Below are positions 7,374-13,755 of a DNA stretch of 14,076 nt, piece after piece (positions within the stretch are counted from its first letter, which is position 1; the number at the start of each line of letters is the position of its first letter). Location: positions 3,959 through 18,034 of the forward strand of contig JALWCD010000245.1 of NCBI GenBank assembly GCA_027036915.1. Direction: 5' to 3'. A program made the translations under genes and the position numbers. Origin of the DNA: Thermodesulfatator sp. (lineage in GTDB: Bacteria > Desulfobacterota > Thermodesulfobacteria > Thermodesulfobacteriales > Thermodesulfobacteriaceae). The notes under the pieces were generated by a model. That model was given only the letters and a program-made list of their open reading frames with translations. It searched no databases and was not told where the DNA came from.

Positions 7374-8485
7374 AGAAAGACTACTATGCCATCCTGGGAG
7401 TTCCCCGGAACGCCACCCAGGAAGAAATCAAAAAGGCCTATCGTCGCCTGGCCTTAAAGTACCATCCTGACCGCAATCCCGACAATCCGGAAGCCGAGGA
7501 GAAATTCAAGGAAATCTCCGAGGCCTACGAGGTCCTTTCCGACCCGGAAAAGAGGGCCATATACGACTCACAGGGGCTGGCAGGCCTTCACCGGCGCGGT
7601 TTTCGGGGCTTCGAGGACGTGGAGGACATCTTCTCGGCCTTCTCCGATCTCTTTGAAGAATTCTTTGGCTTCGGGTTCCGGGAAAAACCCGGGCGCAAAC
7701 CCCGCCCGGGAGCGGACCTCTCCTATGAGCTCACCCTGAGCCTGGAAGAGGTTTACTCCGGTAAGGAGACCGAGATCACCTTAGAGAAATACGAACGATG
7801 CGAGGCCTGCGGGGGGTCGGGGCTTTCCCCGGGCTCTCAGCCGCGCTATTGCCCGGTCTGCAAGGGCCGGGGTCACATCGTGCACTCGGAAGGCTTTTTC
7901 AGGGTGAGCACCACCTGCCCCCACTGTCACGGTCTGGGAACCTACGTGGCCGACCCCTGTCCCAAGTGCCGGGGAGAAGGCCGGGTTTGGCGGCGCAAGA
8001 GACTGAAGGTGCGGATCCCCCCGGGAGTGGATGAGGGCAGCATCATCCGGATCGCCGGGGAAGGTGAGGCCGGGCTTTACGGAGGGCCGGCCGGAGACCT
8101 TTATCTCAAGATCCGCACCAAACCGCACGAGTATTTCCGCCGCGAGGGGAAAAACCTTCATCTCTCGCTGGTCATAGGGGTGGTGGACGCCATTCTGGGA
8201 GCCGAAACCGAAATCCGTCACCTCTCCGGAGAGAAGATCCGGATCAGGATCCCCCGCGGCAGTCAGCCCGGAGACCGTATCCTCATCAAGGGTCGGGGGC
8301 TTCCGGATCCCCGGGGAGGAGAGCCCGGCGACCTCATCGTACACCTGGAAGTGCGTCTGCCCAGCCGGATCAACCGGGAACAGGAGGACCTCCTTCGACG
8401 TTTTGCGGAGCTTGAGAAGACCGGGGGCCCCCAGGTCAAGGGCCGTAAAAAGAAGGGGTTCTGGGAAAAGATCTTTCGGGAATGA
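7370..8485 (+). CDS. dnaJ: Type I DnaJ (Hsp40) co-chaperone
   Basis: DnaJ delivers unfolded proteins to DnaK and stimulates its ATPase. The 371-residue product has a full type I layout: a J domain at 1-68 with HPD at 32-34, a Gly/Phe-rich segment (about 70-107), four zinc-binding C-x-x-C-x-G-x-G repeats at 144-151, 161-168, 183-190 and 197-204, and C-terminal substrate-binding domains. The first repeat reads CEACGGSG and the last CPKCRGEG. It starts with GTG at 7370, supported by GAGGAG upstream, overlap with the rpoZ stop and the expected [11 protein letters not shown]. No dnaK or grpE is nearby, which is unusual though common where chaperone genes are scattered. Its stop overlaps moaC (ATGA). 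Confidence 0.96.
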   Translation: MKKDYYAILGVPRNATQEEIKKAYRRLALKYHPDRNPDNPEAEEKFKEISEAYEVLSDPEKRAIYDSQGLAGLHRRGFRGFEDVEDIFSAFSDLFEEFFGFGFREKPGRKPRPGADLSYELTLSLEEVYSGKETEITLEKYERCEACGGSGLSPGSQPRYCPVCKGRGHIVHSEGFFRVSTTCPHCHGLGTYVADPCPKCRGEGRVWRRKRLKVRIPPGVDEGSIIRIAGEGEAGLYGGPAGDLYLKIRTKPHEYFRREGKNLHLSLVIGVVDAILGAETEIRHLSGEKIRIRIPRGSQPGDRILIKGRGLPDPRGGEPGDLIVHLEVRLPSRINREQEDLLRRFAELEKTGGPQVKGRKKKGFWEKIFRE

Positions 8486-8994
8486 AGCCCATGCATTTTA
8501 CCCATCTTCATCCGGACGGCAGCGCCCGCATGGTGGATGTTTCGGAGAAAGCGGCTACGCCCAGGGAAGCCGTGGCCCGGGGCCGGGTACTCCTGGGCGA
8601 AAAGGTCTTTAGCCTGGTAAAGGACCGGAGCCTTCCCAAAGGGGACCTCTTCGGAGCGGCCCGGATCGCCGGAATCCTGGCGGCCAAAAGGACCTGGGAG
8701 CTGATTCCCCTCTGTCACCCCCTTCCCATCACCAAGATCGAGATCCATTTCGCCCTCAACGAAGAAGCCCTGAGCCTTGAGATCGAAGCCCGGGTCAAGA
8801 CCGTGGCCCGCACCGGCGTGGAAATGGAGGCCCTCACCGCGGTCTCGGTGGCGGCCCTCACGGTCTACGACATGTGCAAAGGGATTGACAAAGGCGTCCG
8901 AATTACGGATATTCGGCTAGCGGAAAAACGCGGCGGCAAGAGCGGCGAAGTCATCCTGGAGGAAGGAGGCTTGTATGGATCCCAAAAAGCTTGA
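8482..8994 (+). CDS. moaC: Cyclic pyranopterin monophosphate synthase
   Basis: MoaC makes cyclic pyranopterin monophosphate, the first stable intermediate of molybdenum or tungsten cofactor synthesis, from the product of MoaA. The 170-residue sequence carries family motifs in order: [18 protein letters not shown] (17-34), [25 protein letters not shown] with His 79, and [25 protein letters not shown] with catalytic Asp 130 and Lys 133. The MKPM start at 8482 overlaps the dnaJ stop by four bases; a second Met at 8491 is possible. MoaA and the other moa genes are not in the window, so the pathway must be completed elsewhere. The 3' end overlaps the following dksA-like gene by 20 bases. Confidence 0.95.
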   Translation: MKPMHFTHLHPDGSARMVDVSEKAATPREAVARGRVLLGEKVFSLVKDRSLPKGDLFGAARIAGILAAKRTWELIPLCHPLPITKIEIHFALNEEALSLEIEARVKTVARTGVEMEALTAVSVAALTVYDMCKGIDKGVRITDIRLAEKRGGKSGEVILEEGGLYGSQKA

Positions 8995-9337
8995 ATACTT
9001 CAAAAACCTTCTTCTGGAGAAAAAGAAAAGACTCATCGCCGAGGCGGATCGCACCTTCCACGCCCTGGAAGGGGGAGCCGAGCATCTGGCGGACCCCACC
9101 GACATCGCCACCCAGGAAAGCGATCTGGGCTTCGAACTACGCCTGAGAGATCGGGAGCGCAAGCTCCTCAAAAAGATAGACAAGGCCCTCAAGAAGATCG
9201 AGGAGGGCTCCTACGGCATCTGTGAGGCCTGCGGGGAGGAGATCGAGGAAAGGCGCCTGGAGGCCCGCCCGGAGGCCACCCTCTGCATTCGCTGCAAGCG
9301 CGAACAGGAAAAGATGGAGAAACTCCGCGGAGAATAA
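8975..9337 (+). CDS. dksA: DksA/TraR-family zinc-finger transcription regulator
   Basis: Members bind in the RNA polymerase secondary channel and, often with ppGpp, change initiation at selected promoters. The 120-residue product has a long charged coiled coil (about 1-75) whose tip carries the DPTDIA motif (D40, D43, A45), matching the D-x-x-D-x-A of active DksA. A C4 zinc finger follows with Cys at 83, 86, 104 and 107 (CEAC and CIRC). It is shorter than E. coli DksA (151) but normal for relatives in many phyla. GGAAGGAGG lies upstream of the ATG at 8975. Being in one operon with rpoZ is suggestive, since omega and DksA both act with ppGpp in E. coli; a link here is inference. The gene next downstream starts four bases after its stop. 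Confidence 0.9.
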   Translation: MDPKKLEYFKNLLLEKKKRLIAEADRTFHALEGGAEHLADPTDIATQESDLGFELRLRDRERKLLKKIDKALKKIEEGSYGICEACGEEIEERRLEARPEATLCIRCKREQEKMEKLRGE

Positions 9338-9340
9338 CCT

Positions 9341-10327
9341 TTGCCGGAGATCCGCGAGGACCCGGTAAGCGGTCGTCTCTCCCTTATCGCGCCGGAAAGA
9401 GGGCAACGGCCCACGGATTTCCGGATCCCGGAAGAGGAGAGACGGGAGGGGAGCCGCTGTCCCTTCTGTCCGGGCAACGAGGAGCTCACCCCTCCGGAGA
9501 GTCTGAGGCTTTCGGCCGGGGGAGGATCTTCTTCCTGGCAGGTAAGGGTGGTCCCGAATCGCTATCCGGCCCTGCGTCCGGACGCGGATAAGGCGGCCGG
9601 AGATCCCCTTCACCGGATCACGCCCGGTCTGGGGTACCACGAGGTCATCATTGAGACCCCGGAACACGAAAAGTCTCTTGAAAGTTTCTCTCCCGAGGAA
9701 ATGGATCTGGTCTTCCAGGCCTTCGTCCTCCGGGCCCGGGCCTTCCTTGAGAAGGGCCGGTGGCGTTACGCCCTCTTTTTCAAGAACCGCGGACGACGGG
9801 CCGGGGCCTCCCTCAGTCACAGCCACAGCCAGCTCATGGCCCTGCCCTTCGTTCCCCCCCTCCTGGAACGGGAGCTCGCCCGCGCCCGGGCCTTCCATGC
9901 CGAGACCGGGAAATGTCTTTTCTGTCGTCTGGCAAGAGAGGAGGCCTCCGGACCACGGCTCCTTTTCGAGAGCCGGCACTTCGTGGCCTTTCAGGCCTTT
10001 GCCCCCAGACAGCCTCTGGAGACCTGGATCCTGCCCAGGCCCCACGGTCTTGATTTTCTGCACCTGGAAGAGGACCTCCGGAGGGAATTCTGCGAGACCC
10101 TTCTCCGGGTTCTTCGCCTGCTGGAAAGGACCCTTCCCGGCCTGCCCTATAACTTCTTCCTGCACCTTGAACCCCTGGGGTCCCCGCCCCTGCCCTACTT
10201 TCACTGGCACCTCGAGCTCGTGCCGGCCCTGACCCGGGTGGCCGGTTTCGAATGGGGGACGGAGGCTTACATCGTGCCTCTGAGGCCCGAAGAAGCCACG
10301 GCCTTCCTGCGCACCCTGAAACCGTGA
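9341..10327 (+). CDS. galT: Galactose-1-phosphate uridylyltransferase-like protein
   Basis: GalT exchanges UMP between UDP-glucose and galactose-1-phosphate in the Leloir pathway; relatives use other nucleotides such as ADP. The 328-residue protein has CPFC (C40, C43), the conserved VPNRYPAL, GYHEVIIETPEH, and an active-site HSHSQ at 160-164 in which the middle His 162 is the expected UMP-carrying nucleophile. A second CLFC pair (C192, C195) and FHWHLELVP with H288 and H290 complete the two HIT-like halves. HSHSQ in place of the usual H-P-H-[GST]-Q is a variant, so the sugar or nucleotide is uncertain. The start is TTG at 9341, with GGAG nine bases upstream. No galK or galE is nearby. The stop overlaps the rsmG GTG start (GTGA). 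Confidence 0.88.
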   Translation: MPEIREDPVSGRLSLIAPERGQRPTDFRIPEEERREGSRCPFCPGNEELTPPESLRLSAGGGSSSWQVRVVPNRYPALRPDADKAAGDPLHRITPGLGYHEVIIETPEHEKSLESFSPEEMDLVFQAFVLRARAFLEKGRWRYALFFKNRGRRAGASLSHSHSQLMALPFVPPLLERELARARAFHAETGKCLFCRLAREEASGPRLLFESRHFVAFQAFAPRQPLETWILPRPHGLDFLHLEEDLRREFCETLLRVLRLLERTLPGLPYNFFLHLEPLGSPPLPYFHWHLELVPALTRVAGFEWGTEAYIVPLRPEEATAFLRTLKP

Positions 10328-10959
10328 GCCCGGAAAGGTTTCTACGGGAGATAAAAAAACTCGCCCCGGAGGCCGGGGAAGAAACTCTTCAAAAGCTTCT
10401 CCTTTTTGGCCGACTTCTACGGGAAACGGCCCACCCCCTGGGACTTATCGGCGAGACCCGGGAGACCGACCTCCTGGAAAAACATCTCATGGACTCTGCC
10501 TTCCTCCGGCCTCACCTTCGACAGGGGCCGGTGGCGGACCTGGGAAGCGGGGCCGGGCTTCCCGGGCTGGTGCTGGCCATCCTTTCTCCGGAGCTTGAGA
10601 TCTGGCTGGTGGAACCCCGGCGAAAGGCTATCTCTTTTCTGGAATATGCCCGGGTTAGTCTGGGGCTTGAGAGGGTAAGGATCGTTCGGGCCCGGGCCGA
10701 AGCCCCGGAGGTCCCCCGCGGGTATTTCGAGACCGTGACCGCCCGGGCGCTTGCCGACCTTGAGAGCCTTTGGCGGCTGGCCGAACCGCTCCTGCGGCCC
10801 GGAGGCTTTCTCCTGGCCCCCAAGGGCCCGCGGGGTCGGACCGAGGTGGAAAACCTCAAAAACCACCATCCCGATCTGGTAGTGGAAACCTTTCCCTATC
10901 GGCTTTCCGGCGGGGGCTTGCGGATGGTGGTGAGAGTTCTCAAAGGGTCTCCCAGTTGA
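10324..10959 (+). CDS. rsmG: 16S rRNA (guanine-N7) methyltransferase
   Basis: RsmG (GidB) methylates G527 of 16S rRNA with S-adenosylmethionine. The 211-residue product matches the family in length and shows motif I VADLGSGAGLPGLVLAI (70-86), then VEPRRKAISFLEYA and the KHLMDSAFL stretch that corresponds to R-H-L-x-D-S. The late TARALADLESLWRLAEPLLRPGGFLLAPKG is also typical. Where many members have N-L-T-A-I, this one reads LGLIGET, a small deviation. I chose GTG at 10324, in GTGA overlap with the galT stop; a longer frame back to 10252 would lie fully inside galT. It is the last gene of the rightward operon, away from the common gidA/parAB setting, and its 3' end overlaps the convergent zinc-finger gene by 20 bases. 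Confidence 0.92.
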   Translation: MSPERFLREIKKLAPEAGEETLQKLLLFGRLLRETAHPLGLIGETRETDLLEKHLMDSAFLRPHLRQGPVADLGSGAGLPGLVLAILSPELEIWLVEPRRKAISFLEYARVSLGLERVRIVRARAEAPEVPRGYFETVTARALADLESLWRLAEPLLRPGGFLLAPKGPRGRTEVENLKNHHPDLVVETFPYRLSGGGLRMVVRVLKGSPS

Positions 10960-11158
10960 GACAGTTGGGACAGACCCAGGTAATGGCGTTACAGGAAAAA
11001 TACTTCTGGTCCCGGGAGAGACAGACCTGACAGACCGTAAAACCGCAACGCCGGCACCTCCAGAGAAGGGGGCGTTTCTCCCCGCAGAAATCGCACTCGC
11101 CGGAGCCGTATTTGGGATTCCGGCCTTTAAGACCGCGATCGGGCCTTGAGCCTGGCAT
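10940..11158 (-). CDS. Small nine-cysteine zinc-finger protein of unknown function
   Basis: I do not recognise a named family. The 72-residue protein has nine Cys at 22, 25, 35, 38, 43, 46, 56, 63 and 66, in the pattern C-x2-C-x9-C-x2-C-x4-C-x2-C-x9-C-x6-C-x2-C. Eight of them could form two zinc sites in a cross-braced, FYVE- or B-box-like fold. Conserved-looking pieces are ECDFCGEKRPLLWRCRRCGF and ITWVCPNCLNW. There is no signal peptide or membrane helix, so it is probably cytoplasmic. The ATG at 11158 is chosen; GGAGGA lies 12 bases upstream, which is long, while a TTG at 11170 lies too close to it. It overlaps the end of the LPS-kinase-like gene by 32 bases and is the third gene of this operon. 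Confidence 0.7.
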   Translation of the reverse strand: MPGSRPDRGLKGRNPKYGSGECDFCGEKRPLLWRCRRCGFTVCQVCLSRDQKYFSCNAITWVCPNCLNWETL

Positions 11159-11867
11159 CGTGAGCCGCAATCCTCCGGATCTTCTTTTCCAATTTTTTAA
11201 GCATGGAGGGGCTTTTGAGCCAGGGGTGGAAACGAAGATAGCCTTCGAGGAAGCGGGCCTCGAATTCCCCGGCCTCCGGCCCCAGAAGCTCTCTTGCGGA
11301 ATAAAAAAGCTCCGCCAGATCCTTGATGATCCAGCGGGGCTTCGGTCTCCCGGCCCATCTCACCCGTTGAAGGTCGATGAGGGTCAGGCGGTGGCCGTTC
11401 CAGAAAAAGTGACAGAGGTAGAAATCCTGGTGGGAGAAACCCTGGGCGTGAAAACGGGCGGCGGTCTCCACCAGAGGAGGTATGAGCTCCCGAAAGCTTC
11501 CCGGAGAATCCCGGAGGAGGTCCTCAAGGCGCACCCCGGGGGCTTCCAGAAAGACGCTCAAGGCCCTTCGAGGGCGTATCCCCCGCTCCAGCCCGAAGGC
11601 CACGGGCTCCGGGACCCCGAATCCCCGGCGGCTCAATTCCCGGGCGGCCCACCATTCCCTCTCCGCCCCGGTTCGAAATTCCAGGGCCCCGAAACGGAAA
11701 TAACGTTTAAGGAAGAGCCGCCGGCCGGAAACCTCCAGGCGCCGGATTTCCCGCTCCCGCTTGATCTTGAAGACCCGGGCCGGGACCTCCCACAGGGCCT
11801 CAAAGGACGCAAGCCCCGCCCCCGCAAGGATTTCCCGCCAGCTCGGCTCAATCTCGAAAATTCTCAT
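11127..11867 (-). CDS. WaaP/Kdo-kinase-like lipopolysaccharide kinase
   Basis: The 246-residue protein looks like the WaaP (RfaP)/KdkA group of kinases, which transfer phosphate from ATP to heptose or Kdo of the LPS inner core at the inner face of the cytoplasmic membrane. Visible kinase features are the ATP-contacting Lys 54 in LFLKRYF, Glu-rich GAEREWWAARELSRRG (67-82), the catalytic loop HQDFYLCHFFW with Asp 148, and the metal-binding LIDLQR with Asp 165. HxDFYxCH followed by LIDLxR is the hallmark of WaaP. E. coli WaaP is slightly longer (265). The basic C-terminus (KKLEKKIRRIAAHDARLKARSRS) could contact membrane or nucleic acid. The start overlaps the radical SAM stop by four bases (ATGA). 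The exact sugar is not predictable; InaA-like stress kinases are the alternative. Confidence 0.83.
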   Translation of the reverse strand: MRIFEIEPSWREILAGAGLASFEALWEVPARVFKIKREREIRRLEVSGRRLFLKRYFRFGALEFRTGAEREWWAARELSRRGFGVPEPVAFGLERGIRPRRALSVFLEAPGVRLEDLLRDSPGSFRELIPPLVETAARFHAQGFSHQDFYLCHFFWNGHRLTLIDLQRVRWAGRPKPRWIIKDLAELFYSARELLGPEAGEFEARFLEGYLRFHPWLKSPSMLKKLEKKIRRIAAHDARLKARSRS

Positions 11868-13168
11868 GCGACCAGGTTCCGGACATAGACCTTGAGTTCC
11901 TCTATAGCCTCCCAGTCGGGATTTTTGAAGGCCGGAAAAACGGAATTGTTGTGATAGAGGGGATCCTCGGTGAGAGGATAACGGGAAACCTCCCGGGCGA
12001 CCTCAAAAAGCGGGGTTCCCGGAACCGGGGAGTATTCCGCGAGAATGGGCCGGGCCCCCAGACGGGCCACGTATTCCGCTGCGCGGCGCACCCGGGTAAG
12101 GGGTTCTCCCGGAAGCCCGCAGAGGAGATAGACGCCGATCTCCCGCGGGTGGTAGCCGGCCTCCTGGAGGTACCGCACGGCGGCCTCGAATTCCTCAAGT
12201 CCCACCTTGTGGTCGTAGCGTCTCTCCAGGGTCTCAAGCCCCAGTCTCAGGGTCACGAAACCCGCCCGCTTGAGCCAGCGGGCCACCTCCCCCGTAAGGA
12301 AGCGGGCATGGAGGGCGTTGGGGGTGTGAAACCGAATCCGTAGCCCCCGCCGACAGACCTCCTCAAGAAGGGGCCCCAGGTGATGTTCAAAATCCCAGAG
12401 GAGGGCGTCATCATAAAAAGCGAAATCCACCACTCCGTATCTTTCGTGCCAGTAAAGGATTTCTCTAAAAACCTCCCCCGGTGTTCGCCTTTCAAAACCC
12501 GGAAAGAGGATCCCGGAAGCACAGTAGGCACAGCGGAAAGGGCAACCCTTTCCCGTAAGAAGCACCACATAGGGCAGTTTGCGCTGGAGATCAAAGACCG
12601 GATAGTCGAAAGGGGCGGGCTCTCCGGAGGGTTCGATCAGGGTCCGGATACGGGCCAGGATGGCCTCCTCCCCGGATTCGGTCACGATCTCGGCTTCGGG
12701 GAAATTCCGCCGGGCGTGTTCCGGACAGAGCCGGGCGTATACCCCACCAAGAAGGATGGGGGTTTGCGGAAAGAGTTTTCTCAAAAGCCTGTAGGCCTCA
12801 AGGGCCCCGGGATACCAGTAAGTCAGAAGGGCGGTCAGAAGGATCAGGCGCGGCGGACTCAGACGCCGCATGTCCGTTTCCGCAAGGGCCGGAGGGAGGC
12901 CGTAGCGGGCAAACCCCCGGGGGACATCCGCCAGAATGGCCGGTTTCGGAAGCCGCTCCCGGTAAAAATGTCCCGTGCCGTAAAGTTTCCTTTTGGGTTT
13001 GCGGGGCAGTTCCGGGTGAAAGGGATCAAGGAGATCCAGAAGACCAACCCGATAGCCTGCCTGCCGGAGAAGGCCTCCCAGTTTGAGAAGCCCATAGGGC
13101 CTCAGCCAGAGATCGTAAGCCGCAAAATCGTATATCCAGGGATTGACCAGAAGGACATCCACTTTCAA
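11864..13168 (-). CDS. Radical SAM protein with an N-terminal cobalamin-binding-like domain
   Basis: The 434-residue protein carries a radical SAM core with the [4Fe-4S] motif GCPFRCAYCAS (Cys 209, 213, 216), and an N-terminal Rossmann-like domain (VDVLLVNPW, GLLKLGGLLRQAGYRVGLLDLLDP) like the B12-binding domain of many radical SAM enzymes. The base-off motif D-x-H-x-x-G is not visible, so cobalamin binding is doubtful. LLGGVYARLCPEH and VTESGEEAI link the two domains as in that class. The reaction is unknown; coupling with an LPS-kinase-like gene hints at modification of a cell-envelope glycan or lipid, by inference. In-frame start choices are TTG at 13168 and GTG at 13162, both without a ribosome binding site. 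A longer frame to 13246 would translate through a tRNA fragment and is rejected. Confidence 0.85.
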   Translation of the reverse strand: MKVDVLLVNPWIYDFAAYDLWLRPYGLLKLGGLLRQAGYRVGLLDLLDPFHPELPRKPKRKLYGTGHFYRERLPKPAILADVPRGFARYGLPPALAETDMRRLSPPRLILLTALLTYWYPGALEAYRLLRKLFPQTPILLGGVYARLCPEHARRNFPEAEIVTESGEEAILARIRTLIEPSGEPAPFDYPVFDLQRKLPYVVLLTGKGCPFRCAYCASGILFPGFERRTPGEVFREILYWHERYGVVDFAFYDDALLWDFEHHLGPLLEEVCRRGLRIRFHTPNALHARFLTGEVARWLKRAGFVTLRLGLETLERRYDHKVGLEEFEAAVRYLQEAGYHPREIGVYLLCGLPGEPLTRVRRAAEYVARLGARPILAEYSPVPGTPLFEVAREVSRYPLTEDPLYHNNSVFPAFKNPDWEAIEELKVYVRNLVA

Positions 13169-13170
13169 AA

Positions 13171-13214
13171 TGGCGGCCCCACTGGAATTAGAACCCGAGT
13201 CTATGGCGTGAAGA
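13171..13214 (-). pseudogene. Decayed 3' half of a tRNA-Glu gene (UUC-like), putative old att site
   Basis: Read on the minus strand, the 44 bases match the 3' half of tRNA-Glu: anticodon loop TCTTCAC (13208-13214, anticodon TTC but with C at the normally invariant U33), stem GCCAT, AGAC, a T arm, acceptor TGGGGCC, discriminator G and encoded CCA (13171-13173). The T stem has one C-A mismatch and one G-T pair (TCGGG with TCCAG), so it has decayed. No D arm or 5' acceptor half is present upstream. It is identical to the copy at 13937-13980 at 34 of 44 positions. CCA ends two bases before the radical SAM TTG start. Confidence 0.8.
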
Positions 13215-13256
13215 AAGACATCGGGCCCGAAATCCTTATGTGTCAAGGGATTTCAT

Positions 13257-13514
13257 TCAGGAAGAGCTTTTTCTTAATCGGCCCTCATCGGTTGCAAACG
13301 GGTTTGACAGTAAAAAGTCTCTTTCCATGTCTTTAAGCACATGAGTCGGAACCTCTAAGAGAAGGAAAAACTCTTTAGGGTAGAGGTAGGCTTCCCCGGA
13401 TTCATCTATCACTTTAAAAAGGCCGTGTTCTTCTCCTATGAGAGGGTAGAGCTTCCATCTTTCAAGGGATGCTTCATAACCCTGGTTTTTGACGCAAAGG
13501 ACGACTTTATTCAT
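13257..13514 (-). CDS. Small protein of unknown function, second gene of the island pair
   Basis: I cannot name a family. The 85-residue product begins MNKVVLCVKNQGYEASLERWKLYPLIG and has a central GLFKVIDESGEAYLYPKEFFLLLEVP, which reads like a small mixed alpha/beta fold that binds a partner. There is no signal peptide, membrane segment or metal motif. Its ATG overlaps the end of the upstream small gene by eight bases, so the two are translated together. Local G+C is far below that of the core genes (27 of 60 at 13381-13440), in keeping with acquired DNA. A toxin-antitoxin-like or other two-component unit is possible from size and overlap alone, and this is weak inference. Confidence 0.7.
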   Translation of the reverse strand: MNKVVLCVKNQGYEASLERWKLYPLIGEEHGLFKVIDESGEAYLYPKEFFLLLEVPTHVLKDMERDFLLSNPFATDEGRLRKSSS

Positions 13515-13755
13515 GGCTTAAAATCCGGATTATTCGTTTTATTTTAAATTCCTTCTTTCCGATCCCATGGGCTTCGTACCAGTGTATTTCGGCCAAGGCT
13601 ATGGTTCCATCCGGCAATCTTATCTTAGCAGTTCCTTTCAGCTTTCGCCATCTTTCAGGGCCATAAACCTTACGAAGCCGTTTCAATTCTCGAATGGAGC
13701 GTCCTACGGCTATGGTTTCGAGGTCTTGGACAGGTCCCAGAATTTCGAAGAACAT
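13507..13755 (-). CDS. Small basic protein of unknown function, first gene of the island pair
   Basis: The 82-residue product reads MFFEILGPVQDLETIAVGRS, then IRELKRLRKVYGPERWRKLKG, KIRLPDGTIALAEIHWYEAHGIGKKEFKIKRII. Its features are a basic first half, a beta-strand pair and a compact HWYEAHGIG motif, which looks like a conserved active or binding site. I do not recognise a named family or function. A TTG at 13773 would add six residues (LKCFG and the first residue); I prefer the ATG at 13755, because the added residues look unlike the rest, although no good ribosome binding site supports it. Part of the gene is very AT-rich (18 G+C of 60 at 13501-13560). It overlaps the next gene by eight bases. 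With no promoter recognised, it may depend on upstream transcription. Confidence 0.68.
   Translation of the reverse strand: MFFEILGPVQDLETIAVGRSIRELKRLRKVYGPERWRKLKGTAKIRLPDGTIALAEIHWYEAHGIGKKEFKIKRIIRILSHE

Noticed and set aside
9137..10210. A 357-codon open frame on the minus strand opposite dksA and galT
   Set aside because: It crosses two well-supported genes and gives a Gly/Pro/Glu-rich product with no recognisable motif.
10935..10965. A bidirectional terminator between rsmG and the zinc-finger gene
   Set aside because: The two coding frames overlap here by 20 bases, and I see no GC-rich hairpin followed by a T-run in either direction.
13169..13246. A longer N-terminus for the radical SAM protein starting at 13246
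   Set aside because: The added 26 residues are translated from the tRNA-Glu remnant and do not resemble protein. The fold begins at KVDVLLVNPW.
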